From positions 1 through 7,274 of the forward strand of contig DIYZ01000128.1 of NCBI GenBank assembly GCA_002427845.1: 7,274 nucleotides of DNA, given 5' to 3'. Of the stretch, positions 1-6,327 are shown piece after piece. The DNA is from Chloracidobacterium sp. UBA6041 (GTDB lineage: Bacteria > Acidobacteriota > Blastocatellia > Pyrinomonadales > Pyrinomonadaceae). The notes under the pieces are model-generated. The model was not told the DNA's origin. It searched no databases and worked only from the letters and a program-made list of their open reading frames with translations. The position numbers were made by a program, and so were the translations under genes. Positions within the stretch are counted from its first letter, which is position 1, and every line of letters starts with the position of its first letter.

Positions 1-1
1 T

Positions 2-223
2 CGTAAAGGTCGAACCGTCGGCGCGCGTGAGCTCCTTCCAACCGTCGTTCTTGCAGGCGCTCGTGTTGCCGGCTAGGTTGACACTCAACAGGCTCACATT
101 GTCGATCGCCAGGACTGGGAACTCCTGGATCACGAACCAGCCGTACCGGTGGCCGCCCACTGTGGAGCCGATGATGTCGGTCGCGGTGCTCAGAGTCCAG
201 CTTTCAGGAGTTGAATGATTGAG
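2..223 (-). pseudogene. C-terminal part of a secreted/surface protein, 5'-truncated and running off the window
   Basis: On the minus strand the frame from position 223 down to 2 is open and reads like real protein, with the stretches RYGWFVIQEFPV, LAIDNVSL, CKNDGW and LTRADGSTFT. A 'CKNxGW + x-(L/F)T ... DGT xF' segment followed by a second Cys is, as I recall, a common C-terminal end of secreted proteins in Acidobacteriota and related bacteria; the second Cys would lie beyond the window edge. A TGA at 226-224 closes the frame upstream, and neither ATG nor a Shine-Dalgarno site is present, so the 5' part is missing. The fragment begins inside the 3' end of the neighbouring minus-strand gene, in another frame, as expected if a rearrangement fused the two. 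No function can be given beyond probable export. A start at an internal GTG codon is possible but has no support. Confidence 0.55.
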
Positions 224-756
224 TCATTGGTCAGTATCTCTTCTTTTGCTGGTTCAGTTTTGGGGGGCGTGTTGGATGATGGCTTTTCCCTGGTTCGTCG
301 CAGCGTCTGGCCCACAAGACCGGCTGATCGATAGCTGTATGGGCGAGTGTAACTCACTGTCATATCTCCAAGAAGAGGTGCTTTCATGGCGACGAGTTCA
401 CGCTTACTGCTCGTTGCTTTGAGGGAAACGAGTTGAATGACGCTGCTCGGGTCCACCTGAGGAGATGCTACGCGAACTACGAACTCTATTTTCTGGTCGT
501 CCGCCAGCCTTATCGGAGATTTCCTACCCTTGACCTCGTATGCACCCTCTGCTCCTCCGCATCCAAGCGCCTTCATCCTCATTTTGATAACCGCTCCCTG
601 TTTTTCCAAAGGTGACAGTGCTCCGCTGGCCGGGTCTAAGTAGTGCGGCGGACCAAAGTATTCAGGCTCCTGCACTGTCTGCGCCTGTTGCGCTCCTACG
701 ATGAGAAACGAAGCAAGCAAAAGGCACGCTGTAGCGTAAGCTTTATGGTTCGTCAT
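190..756 (-). CDS. Secreted protein of unknown function, probably C-terminally truncated (188 aa)
   Basis: The start is fixed by a strong Shine-Dalgarno AAGGAGGG at 765-772, 8 nt before ATG. Residues 1-23 look like a signal peptide (short polar start, then CLLLASFLIVGA), so the mature protein should be exported. Residues 31-105 (PEYFGPPHYLDP, LSPLEKQ, ALGCGGA, EVKGRKSPIRL, KIEFVVRV, VDPSSVIQLVSL) resemble a recurring Acidobacteriota extracellular domain of unknown role. Residues 130-170 are less ordered and rich in Arg, Pro and Ser. The protein ends ILTNDSIIQLLKAGL. In the proteins I know with an 'LTNxDVIxLVKAGL' motif, the chain continues (SExVII...), so the TGA right after KAGL suggests the end has been lost. 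The broken gene at 2-223 begins at this point. Its start codon touches the stop of a 29-codon leader ORF (757-846). It is probably expressed, but its integrity is doubtful. Confidence 0.72.
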   Translation of the reverse strand: MTNHKAYATACLLLASFLIVGAQQAQTVQEPEYFGPPHYLDPASGALSPLEKQGAVIKMRMKALGCGGAEGAYEVKGRKSPIRLADDQKIEFVVRVASPQVDPSSVIQLVSLKATSSKRELVAMKAPLLGDMTVSYTRPYSYRSAGLVGQTLRRTREKPSSNTPPKTEPAKEEILTNDSIIQLLKAGL

Positions 757-846
757 CTATTTGTCCCTCCTTGGTCTAACGTTCGAAGGCACAGTCGATA
801 AGACAATGACGGAATTATGATTCCTTGAGTTGTGGATGAGCCTCAT
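757..846 (-). CDS. Candidate 29-codon leader ORF abutting the 188-aa secreted protein gene
   Basis: On the minus strand an ATG at 846-844 is preceded by a perfect AGGAGG at 854-859 with 7 nt spacing. The frame runs 29 codons (MRLIHNSRNHNSVIVLSTV...) and ends with TAG at 759-757; the next base is the A of the downstream ATG at 756. The Shine-Dalgarno of the downstream gene lies inside this ORF. This arrangement would allow translational coupling or reinitiation. The peptide has no recognisable domain, no run of one amino acid that would suggest classic attenuation, and is basic at its end (RPRRDK). It could be chance: the support is the ribosome binding site and the exact junction, not conservation. 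Confidence 0.3.
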   Translation of the reverse strand: MRLIHNSRNHNSVIVLSTVPSNVRPRRDK

Positions 847-1209
847 GGTAGAACCTCCTGATTGCAGAGACGCTACGGTTGGTCCACAACAATCAAAAAT
901 AGAAGTCCGAGCAGGAAGGAGCCGGGGCGGCAGGTTCGAGCCGGGCTAACCAAAAACTTACCGGGCCGGTGAGACGGTGAGACAAAGCTAAAATAACAGC
1001 AACCTGCTGGAATTGAGCGCTTCTTAGCACTACGCAGCACATTTGTCAATAGTCACTTCTCATCAAAAAAATGATGCAGGCAGACTGTATTACCGACCTC
1101 TGTCCATAAGCGTAATACCCATTTATTTAAGTTGCCCGGTATGCTTAGCACGTGAGTACTGGAACTGGGCAGCGCTGTCGGAGGGTCGGTGCAAACGATG
1201 TTAGGTTGA

Positions 1210-1245
1210 ACTGGTCGCGTCAAAGTTGCAATGCTTGCGACCAGT
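1210..1245. repeat. Perfect 9-bp inverted repeat with 18-nt loop
   Basis: ACTGGTCGC at 1210-1218 is the exact reverse complement of GCGACCAGT at 1237-1245. No T-run follows on either strand, so it is not an intrinsic terminator. It lies about 95 bp upstream of a dispersed repeat copy in otherwise featureless DNA. Role unknown. Confidence 0.6.
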
Positions 1246-1338
1246 CATGTCGAAGCTATCCTCAAGCTAGGTGGCATAAAGAAATAGCCTTCGGCGTTTT
1301 CGGGAGTTACCTGGGGCATTAATCTCTTCCTCGGTCTC

Positions 1339-1370
1339 ACTGTAGTAAAAAATGTAGTAAGTCTCTGCGT
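1339..1370 (+). repeat. 32-bp dispersed repeat, copy A
   Basis: The core is two direct TGTAGTAA units separated by four A, preceded by AC; CTGCGT follows 4 nt after the second unit. The first 22 bases are identical in all three copies in the window (others at 4574 and 4794), all in the same orientation. This copy matches copy C at 30 of 32 positions by eye. It lies downstream of the kinase gene, so copies A and B bracket that gene as direct repeats about 3.2 kb apart. Confidence 0.9.
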
Positions 1371-1610
1371 CCTGTTACCGCGCAAGGGTATTTTTCAGTC
1401 CATTGATATTGTCGTTACCAAAAACTCGATTTGGGTAGCAGGACAGTGAACGCTTACGGCTCACTTCACCACGGCGGGTTTTGATTTCTATCACACGCTG
1501 CCCTGGCTTAATGACTCAAACAGCTGAAGACAATAGTATTGATTCCGGCGAACGGAGCAATGAGGCAATGCACTCATGATCCTTTGGTGGAATCCGAACA
1601 AGGAGGCGTT

Positions 1611-1640
1611 ATCTCCTAAAGTTGAGTTATTTTAGGAGGT
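1611..1640 (-). terminator. Hairpin downstream of the kinase gene, possible weak terminator
   Basis: CTCCTAAA (1613-1620) pairs exactly with TTTAGGAG (1631-1638); with a T-G wobble and one A-T pair outside, the stem reaches 10 bp around a 10-nt loop. It starts about 60 nt after the kinase stop, a sensible place for a transcript end. No clear T-run follows on the minus strand (GATAACGCC comes next), so it is not a canonical intrinsic terminator. It could instead be a 3'-end stabilising hairpin. Confidence 0.35.
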
Positions 1641-1700
1641 TCTAAGGAAACAAAAAGGGCCCGCACTGACTCCTTCTGATCTGATCGGCGAAGGGGGAGT

Positions 1701-4277
1701 TCATTGCGGAAAATTCATCCTGCGGAGCAAATCCTGGAATCGCTGGTCGGACTGAAGGACGTCGAATTCGCGCGCGCAGCGAATCTCCAGAAGCGCATAG
1801 GAGTGTTCTGTATAGGCTTTTTCCAGCCACGCCATTGCCAGATTCTTTTCGCCAAGCGAAGCGTATTGCCTTGCCAAATGCACCGGCCAATCAACGTACT
1901 GCTCAGGCAGATTCGCGAGATCGCTTAGAATAGCTCTGGCCTCGGTTCGATTGCCGCTCACGGCGTCGGCCGCTGCCAATACGAGGCGGCCGGAAGGGTT
2001 GCCGCCTATTAGCTGAGCCGTCTTCCGGTATTCGGCCGCGCTCTCCGCTTGCATTCCTTTATACAAGTAGATGTCGCCCATGACTTCGTGCAAGTAAGGA
2101 GCGTCGGGTTTGATATCGGCAGCATCTCGCAACTGTTTAATCGCCCGGTCGTACTGGCCAGCGCAAGCGTAAATCCTTCCGGCGTCTACTTTTTGTACAA
2201 GAACGATCGGATCGACCTCCTGGGCTCTTTGAATTTCCGCAATCGCCTCGTCATGTCGCCCGGCTGCATTCAAATAGAGTGCGTATCCGTAGTGTGCCTC
2301 ACCGAAGCTGGGATTTAGCTCGATTCCTCGTCGGAATTCCTTCTCGGCATCCGACCAATTCCAATCGTAGTAGTAGGCCACCCAGCCCAGCAGGTAGTGC
2401 GCCTCCCCGATGGTGTCGTCGATTTGCAATGCTTTGGCAGCGGCTTCCCTCGCCTTCAAATTGAGTTTTCTGTCCGACCCTGATTGCCAAGCATAGGTGA
2501 TGCCCATCCCTGCGTAAGGCGCGGCGTAATTCGGGTCCATCCGGGTAGCCTGGGAAAAGTAGTCAATGCTGGTTTTCAGGAGCTGGTTATATCTATCTGG
2601 GTCCGCCTCGTCGTGGCCGGCACTGTAATAATAGAGGCCCTTCAAATAAGCGTCATGGGCTTCGGGGTTGACCGGGCGGGCGGTTGTCAGGCGCGCCTGT
2701 TCTTGTGGCGTCAGCTTCGCTTTGATCTCATCCGCGATGGCGTGGGCAATCTCGCGCTGAAGCCCCAGGACATCTCGCAGGCCGCGCTCATAGGACTTAG
2801 CCAACAGAAGGCGGTCCGACGGCCCACGGATCAGCTGGACCGTAATTCCTACGTTGTCGCCCGAGCGCTGCACTGCGCCCTCGACCACGGCGTCGACATT
2901 CAGCTCTTGGGCAATTTGCGGTAGTGATTTCTTTGTTCCTTTATATTGCATCACGGAGGTGCGCGAAATCACCCTGAGCGCGCTGATCTGCGCTAATTCG
3001 GTGATCAGCGCCTCGGTCATGCCGTCTGCAAAGTATTCCTGCTCGGGATCGCGCGAGAGATTTTCGAGCGGCAGTACGGCGATCGATCGAATGGTAGCGC
3101 CATCGGGTCTTCCGAAAATGCGCTGGCGCAGTCCGCCAACGTTGAAGCCAACAAAAAACGCAACCAGAAAAGCACCTGCAATGAAAATGAGCCAAACCGT
3201 TCGCCGTTGAGTTCGTGCTGAGGATGGCGCGGGACCCTGCGCGGGGGCAACGTATCCTGCTTTGGATTTGAGACGTGCGTCTGCTTTCAGCGCAGCGGAT
3301 GTCAGAGGCTCACCGGCCATCCTGATGGAGGCTTGGCTGCCGCTCTGCATACTAGCGGCGCCGCTCAAAGAAGGTTGTTCGGAATACGGCGTTTCTGCTT
3401 CGATCTCCAACTCTCGTCGTAGATTTTTGAGGTCGAGCGCCATATCTTTTGCCGTCTGATATCGCTCCTCCCGATCTTTGCGCAACGCCTTCTTGACAAT
3501 TCTTTGGAGTTCGACAGAAGCATCTGGCAAATAAAGACCGAGGCGCGGCGGTTCACGGGCCAGAATCGATGCGATCACATCACTACTTGTTGCCCCCTCA
3601 AATGGTAGCCGGCCCGCCACCATCTCATAGATCACCACACCTATGCTCCAGATGTCTGAGCGCGCATCCACCTCGAGCCCTCTAGCCTGCTCTGGCGACA
3701 TGTATAGGACCGTGCCCATCACCACGCCTGGCTCAGTGTTAATGGCAGCGCGAGTCGGCGCCTCTGGGTCGACCGAGTCTGGGAGCAGTCGCTCAGTTAG
3801 TTTCGCCAAACCAAAGTCCAGCACCTTCACGATGCCGTCGCGCCGCACCATGATGTTCTCTGGCTTGATATCGCGATGAACGATGCCGGCCGCGTGTGCA
3901 GCCGAGAGTGCGCTCGCGGTTTGAATCGCCACATCCAGCACTTCGCCGAGCTTCATCGGCGCGCCCTTCATGCCTTGGCGCAGCGTCTCGCCGTCGATAA
4001 ACTCAGTGGCAATGAAATTCACCGAGTCGATCTGTTCGATTTCATAAATCGTGATGATGTTGGGATGATTCAGTGCTGATGCGGCCTTCGCTTCCTGAGT
4101 GAAACGCCGCATCCTCGTCTGATCAGAAGCGACATTCGCCGGCAGAATTTTCAAAGCGACGGAGCGTTCGAGTTTCGTATCCTGCGCGAGATACACCTCG
4201 CCCATCCCGCCTGCACCGAGTTGTGAGCGGATTTCATAACGGCCAAGTTTTGTGCCTGCATTAAAAGGTGCGGTCAA
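1701..4277 (-). CDS. Membrane serine/threonine protein kinase with TolB-like domain and TPR repeats (858 aa)
   Basis: This is a transmembrane receptor-type Hanks kinase that phosphorylates Ser/Thr residues of unknown targets. Residues 12-290 hold the kinase domain: glycine loop GAGGMG (21-26), ATP-binding Lys43 in VALK, probable helix-C Glu62, catalytic HRDIKPEN (134-141), metal-binding DFG (154-156), a long activation segment, and SPE in place of APE (194-196). All catalytic residues are present, so it should be active. A linker rich in Ala and Ser (about 295-358) leads to one membrane helix (about 360-382) preceded by ARTQRR, which suggests kinase inside, C-terminus outside. Residues 397-525 (IAVLPLENLS, YFADGMTEAL, VVEGAVQRSG) form a TolB-N/FlgO-like domain as in CadC-type TPR proteins. 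Residues 540-850 hold TPR units, ending FDVLQSDQRFQDLLRRM, a usual family terminus. The start is TTG (4277-4275): a TGA lies ten codons upstream, no ATG is available, and AGTKLGRYEI fits normal kinase N-termini. The Shine-Dalgarno is weak. It is transcribed alone, with over 700 bp on each side free of intact genes. Confidence 0.96.
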   Translation of the reverse strand: MTAPFNAGTKLGRYEIRSQLGAGGMGEVYLAQDTKLERSVALKILPANVASDQTRMRRFTQEAKAASALNHPNIITIYEIEQIDSVNFIATEFIDGETLRQGMKGAPMKLGEVLDVAIQTASALSAAHAAGIVHRDIKPENIMVRRDGIVKVLDFGLAKLTERLLPDSVDPEAPTRAAINTEPGVVMGTVLYMSPEQARGLEVDARSDIWSIGVVIYEMVAGRLPFEGATSSDVIASILAREPPRLGLYLPDASVELQRIVKKALRKDREERYQTAKDMALDLKNLRRELEIEAETPYSEQPSLSGAASMQSGSQASIRMAGEPLTSAALKADARLKSKAGYVAPAQGPAPSSARTQRRTVWLIFIAGAFLVAFFVGFNVGGLRQRIFGRPDGATIRSIAVLPLENLSRDPEQEYFADGMTEALITELAQISALRVISRTSVMQYKGTKKSLPQIAQELNVDAVVEGAVQRSGDNVGITVQLIRGPSDRLLLAKSYERGLRDVLGLQREIAHAIADEIKAKLTPQEQARLTTARPVNPEAHDAYLKGLYYYSAGHDEADPDRYNQLLKTSIDYFSQATRMDPNYAAPYAGMGITYAWQSGSDRKLNLKAREAAAKALQIDDTIGEAHYLLGWVAYYYDWNWSDAEKEFRRGIELNPSFGEAHYGYALYLNAAGRHDEAIAEIQRAQEVDPIVLVQKVDAGRIYACAGQYDRAIKQLRDAADIKPDAPYLHEVMGDIYLYKGMQAESAAEYRKTAQLIGGNPSGRLVLAAADAVSGNRTEARAILSDLANLPEQYVDWPVHLARQYASLGEKNLAMAWLEKAYTEHSYALLEIRCAREFDVLQSDQRFQDLLRRMNFPQ

Positions 4278-4573
4278 AGCTTTTTCAACGAGACTAAAGC
4301 CCGCTCATTTTAGCTGCATTGAGGTGGGCGCGCTAGCAGACATCTGAAAAACACTCGCAAGCGCGAAGAGCGGAAACTTTTGGAGTGCCGATGCAAACCC
4401 TTTAGAGGAACTTTTGTTATGCATGAGGTAAGACGGGTTTGAGGCGTAATTACGGAGGAGTTGGGAACTCGTTCATACTGAGCGCCTCCTACGGACTCAG
4501 GGCCAAATCCGTAAAATCGGAGGGGAACGGCCCCAGGGCGAACGGCTTAGCAACTGAGATTTCGCCGCGGTTC

Positions 4574-4605
4574 ACTGTAGTAAAAAATGTAGTAAATACC
4601 TGCAT
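4574..4605 (+). repeat. 32-bp dispersed repeat, copy B
   Basis: This copy has the same 22-base core as A and C (AC, then TGTAGTAA, four A, TGTAGTAA), followed by CTGCAT at the same 4-nt spacing. It differs from copy C at 3 of 32 positions by eye. It lies about 300 bp upstream of the kinase start and exactly 220 bp before copy C. An imperfect inverted repeat begins at its last base. Confidence 0.9.
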
Positions 4606-4686
4606 TCACCGAAGAACAAGGAAGAACACGAAAAATCTTAAAGTATTGTCGGTGCACCTACTTGGCCTTCTGTGTTCTTCCGTGAA
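4605..4686. repeat. Imperfect 20-bp inverted repeat around a 42-nt spacer
   Basis: The left arm 4605-4624 (TTCACCGAAGAACAAGGAAG) and the reverse complement of the right arm 4667-4686 agree at 17 of 20 positions. The arms consist of GAAGAACA-type words of a kind I have seen as dispersed non-coding repeats in several bacterial phyla. The element sits directly between repeat copy B and the tRNA 3' half, and may be a small palindromic insertion. No coding capacity. Confidence 0.65.
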
Positions 4687-4701
4687 CGACAGGAGTAAAT
4701 T

Positions 4702-4747
<46 letters not shown>

Positions 4748-4793
4748 ATCTACTCAACAACTTACAGGCGCTCGAACCAAACACAGAAAAGTG

Positions 4794-4825
4794 ACTGTAG
4801 TAAAAAATGTAGTAAGTGTCTGCAT
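4794..4825 (+). repeat. 32-bp dispersed repeat, copy C
   Basis: The 22-base core is identical to copies A and B, again followed 4 nt later by CTGCAT. It lies 46 bp after the CCA of the tRNA 3' half, so that copies B and C frame the tRNA piece. TCTGCA here also matches the first bases of the anticodon-loop region of the tRNA half (TCTGCA at 4702-4707). Confidence 0.9.
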
Positions 4826-5023
4826 TTTGCGTGCTGAGAAATGGGCGTTCGGTCTTGAGAATCTGCGGAACTCAACCGGATGATCGAAGTGGAACTGACG
4901 CGCATTGCAAAGCAGAAAGAAGTCGACGCCCTGGAGCCGGTAAACTAGAGGCAAGGGTCGGGCTAAGTTCCGCTTCCCGTTTCAAATTGGCCCCGTCCGG
5001 CGAACCTCCCAAAGTTTAGCTTT

Positions 5024-5317
5024 CTAAAAGTTGAGAAAGTAAACCGGTGCAAGTGCTGCGAGCGCGGCACTAGCTTGTAGCGCCAATATTAGCAGCGCCT
5101 GCTTTGGAGTCCGCGGTAGCCACTTGATTGCGAAGAACGCCATGACCGGTATCTGTGCAGCCATGAGTATCTGCCAAATATGGGCAGCAGCGCCCTCATC
5201 GGCCTCACGGGCAACACCGACCATCGCCACGTGACCGAGTACTACGGCCAGAGCGGCGAACGACATTGCCACCGGAAGAAAGGCGCTCGGCTGCTTAATC
5301 ATAGTCGGAAAATTCAT
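5024..5317 (-). CDS. Small three-helix membrane protein of unknown function (97 aa)
   Basis: Three hydrophobic segments, about residues 12-34, 45-65 and 72-93, predict an inner-membrane protein with little outside the bilayer. Between helices 1 and 2 lies a charged loop, AREADEGAAAHIWQ, and between 2 and 3 the basic loop KWLPRTPKQ, which suggests that the second loop faces the cytoplasm. I recall similar small proteins with 'GVAREADEG-AAHI-Q-LM' as widespread uncharacterised proteins in Acidobacteriota and relatives; no function is known to me. GGAGGG at 5322-5327 supports the ATG at 5317; an alternative ATG six codons in (MIKQP) lacks such a site. The Shine-Dalgarno lies inside a palindrome (5324-5337). 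The gene follows the 204-aa gene at 58 bp in the same direction, so the two may be co-transcribed. Confidence 0.85.
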   Translation of the reverse strand: MNFPTMIKQPSAFLPVAMSFAALAVVLGHVAMVGVAREADEGAAAHIWQILMAAQIPVMAFFAIKWLPRTPKQALLILALQASAALAALAPVYFLNF

Positions 5318-5323
5318 TTGGCC

Positions 5324-5337
5324 CTCCAGGACTGGAG
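5324..5337 (-). promoter_or_regulatory. Palindrome overlapping the Shine-Dalgarno of the 97-aa membrane protein gene
   Basis: CTCCAG (5324-5329) and CTGGAG (5332-5337) are exact reverse complements separated by 2 nt. In the minus-strand mRNA the second arm carries GGAG of the ribosome binding site, so a hairpin of about 5 bp with a 4-nt loop would hide it. It could equally be a DNA operator. It is short enough to be chance. Confidence 0.35.
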
Positions 5338-5375
5338 CGCTTCGTACAGCAGCGCTTAGCGTATCAAATGACCGG

Positions 5376-5990
5376 CTAGTTCTTTAGCTTCTTTTCATCT
5401 TGCTTAATCTGCTTGCCTAGATATTTAGCGAGTTTTTCTGCCGTGCTACGCTTACCGCGATTCGCGTTGTAGCGATGAGATGAGTCTGAAAACATCACTA
5501 CTTTCGTCCTGCGGTTCACCATCGTGATGCTGGCCATCTCGCCAGACTTACCGGAACCGAGGAAAAACATCTTGGCCCAGCCAGCGCGCTTTGAGTCAGA
5601 GTTACCAAAGATAATGTAATCAGCCTGCATCGGATCGGCGACCACTATCAAACCTACGCTCTTTTTTCTCATAGCGGCCATCAGATAATGTTCAAAACCA
5701 CCCATTTCGTCCACGAAAACCGTTGAATCTCGAGTGATCAGCGTATCGGAACGCGTAAGTCTTCGAGAAGTTCCGCTGGTCTTGTCTTCCGGAGCAGCTG
5801 GCAGCTTGTCCTCGATTGCAAGCTGGCCGCGGGTTGGGCCGGTGCGCATCTGCGGACTTGGCGCAGGCTGATCCTTTCGCTGATCGGACATCTTCCACCA
5901 GTCTTTGTCACTTTGTGCGAAAGCACCCGTCGCGAAAGTCAGCAGAAAGAATGCAGAAGCAACAATCAGCGCGGTCTTTGAATGTTTCAT
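5376..5990 (-). CDS. Secreted protein of unknown function (204 aa)
   Basis: Residues 1-25 form a clear signal peptide (KHSKTALIVASAFFLLTFATGAFA, probable cut AFA-QS). There is no lipobox Cys, so the product should be soluble in the periplasm or exported. Residues 27-85 are polar and Pro-rich, probably flexible. Residues 90-195 form a compact domain: STVFVDEMGGFEHYLMAAM, GLIVVADPMQADYIIFGNS, RAGWAKMFFLGSG, MASITMVNRRTKVVMFSDS, NANRGKRSTAEKLAKYL. I recall this pattern (surface 'TVFI-MDGFE-YL', 'ADF-I-G', 'KAGWAKM', 'RGKQS-AE-CAKHL') from uncharacterised Acidobacteriota proteins; the alternation resembles lipoprotein domains that assemble at the outer membrane, but that is only an analogy. AAGGAT at 6001-6006, 10 nt before ATG, is a moderate ribosome site. 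The 97-aa gene follows 58 bp downstream. Confidence 0.88.
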   Translation of the reverse strand: MKHSKTALIVASAFFLLTFATGAFAQSDKDWWKMSDQRKDQPAPSPQMRTGPTRGQLAIEDKLPAAPEDKTSGTSRRLTRSDTLITRDSTVFVDEMGGFEHYLMAAMRKKSVGLIVVADPMQADYIIFGNSDSKRAGWAKMFFLGSGKSGEMASITMVNRRTKVVMFSDSSHRYNANRGKRSTAEKLAKYLGKQIKQDEKKLKN

Positions 5991-6167
5991 TTTTGAGGAA
6001 ATCCTTCCGTGGGTTCAGGCACCCTGGACTTTTTCTAGATCGTGAGCTGTGCGCTTCAGAATTAACTGGAGGATTCCAGATGAGTCTGAGAAGGAGTGAA
6101 CTGGGCTCTATTCGCCACGCACTCTATCACGTCATGGCCAGCCCCACCTAATGCAAGTAATCTTGTA

Positions 6168-6195
6168 TTGACTGCCGTTTTGAGGAGAGTAAAAT
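6168..6195 (+). promoter_or_regulatory. Candidate sigma-70 promoter for the intergenic RNA
   Basis: TTGACT (6168-6173), a 16-nt spacer and TAAAAT (6190-6195) each match the consensus at 5 of 6 positions. Transcription would start near 6201-6203, a short distance before the first hairpin. There is no plus-strand gene downstream, so it would serve only the RNA ending at the terminator 6270-6304. Confidence 0.5.
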
Positions 6196-6201
6196 CTCGC
6201 G

Positions 6202-6304
6202 CAATCGGGTTTAGGTTGCTGGGGTGAGGACAGTAACCGTTGGGAGGCTGAACGCTTCCGCCCAACCTTGAGAGGCCAGCTTCCACGCTGGCCTTTCGGT
6301 TTTT
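6202..6304 (+). ncRNA. Candidate small RNA of about 100 nt with three hairpins
   Basis: Between the promoter-like sequence and the T-run lie three consecutive stem-loops. Hairpin 1 is GGTTGCTG (6214-6221) with CAGTAACC (6231-6238), 8 bp with one G-U, 9-nt loop GGGTGAGGA. Hairpin 2 is GTTGGG (6239-6244) with CCCAAC (6261-6266), extended by two G-C pairs after an A-G mismatch, with a 10-nt loop. Hairpin 3 is the terminator. The unit does not resemble 6S, SRP, tmRNA or RNase P RNA, nor a riboswitch I know, and no plus-strand gene follows. The purine-rich loop of hairpin 1 and the C-rich arms could pair with mRNAs, but targets cannot be named. It ends before entering the DUF4440 gene on the other strand. 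Confidence 0.5.
6270..6304 (+). terminator. Strong intrinsic terminator (plus strand)
   Basis: AGGCCAGC (6273-6280) pairs exactly with GCTGGCCT (6287-6294) around the loop TTCCAC; three more pairs (one wobble) extend the stem to 11 bp (6270-6297). GG and five T (6300-6304) follow on the plus strand. On the minus strand no T-run follows, so it acts mainly on plus-strand transcription, although its hairpin also lies 31 nt after the stop of the minus-strand DUF4440 gene. Confidence 0.8.
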
Positions 6305-6327
6305 ACTGGTCTGCAGCCTCGGCGTCT

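Larger units (their letters stand above)
847..1700. other. Gene-free stretch with hairpins and one dispersed repeat
   Basis: I find no convincing coding sequence on either strand over about 850 bases. It contains the leader ribosome binding site (854-859), a direct tandem repeat of GGTGAGAC (two units, 968-983), a 9-bp perfect inverted repeat (1210-1245), one copy of the 32-bp dispersed repeat (1339-1370), and a hairpin just beyond the kinase stop (1611-1640). No tRNA, rRNA or CRISPR array is visible. Confidence 0.7.
5991..6327. other. Intergenic region with a plus-strand RNA unit
   Basis: Between two minus-strand genes. The left part (5991-6160) must hold the promoter of the 204-aa gene, but no good match is visible; CTGGA-GGAT-TCCAG (6066-6079) is a small palindrome that could be an operator. 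The right part (6168-6304) holds a plus-strand promoter-like sequence, three hairpins and an intrinsic terminator. Long frames across it on either strand lack ribosome sites and protein-like composition. Confidence 0.6.

Noticed and set aside
927..960. GGTTCGAG inside a GC-rich stretch, like a tRNA T loop
   Set aside because: The flanking bases do not form a 5-bp T stem, and no acceptor strand or CCA follows at the right distance.
968..983. Two tandem GGTGAGAC units
   Set aside because: Only two 8-bp units; too short to call a repeat array or a regulatory site.
2484..2924. 146-codon plus-strand frame, and other long frames opposite or within 1701-4277
   Set aside because: Fully inside the kinase-TPR gene on the other strand or in other frames; no ribosome site and no recognisable protein.
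5336..5357. Two AGCGCTT words 15 bp apart between the 97-aa and 204-aa genes
   Set aside because: Short palindromic words; possible operator half-sites but no supporting context, and likely by chance.
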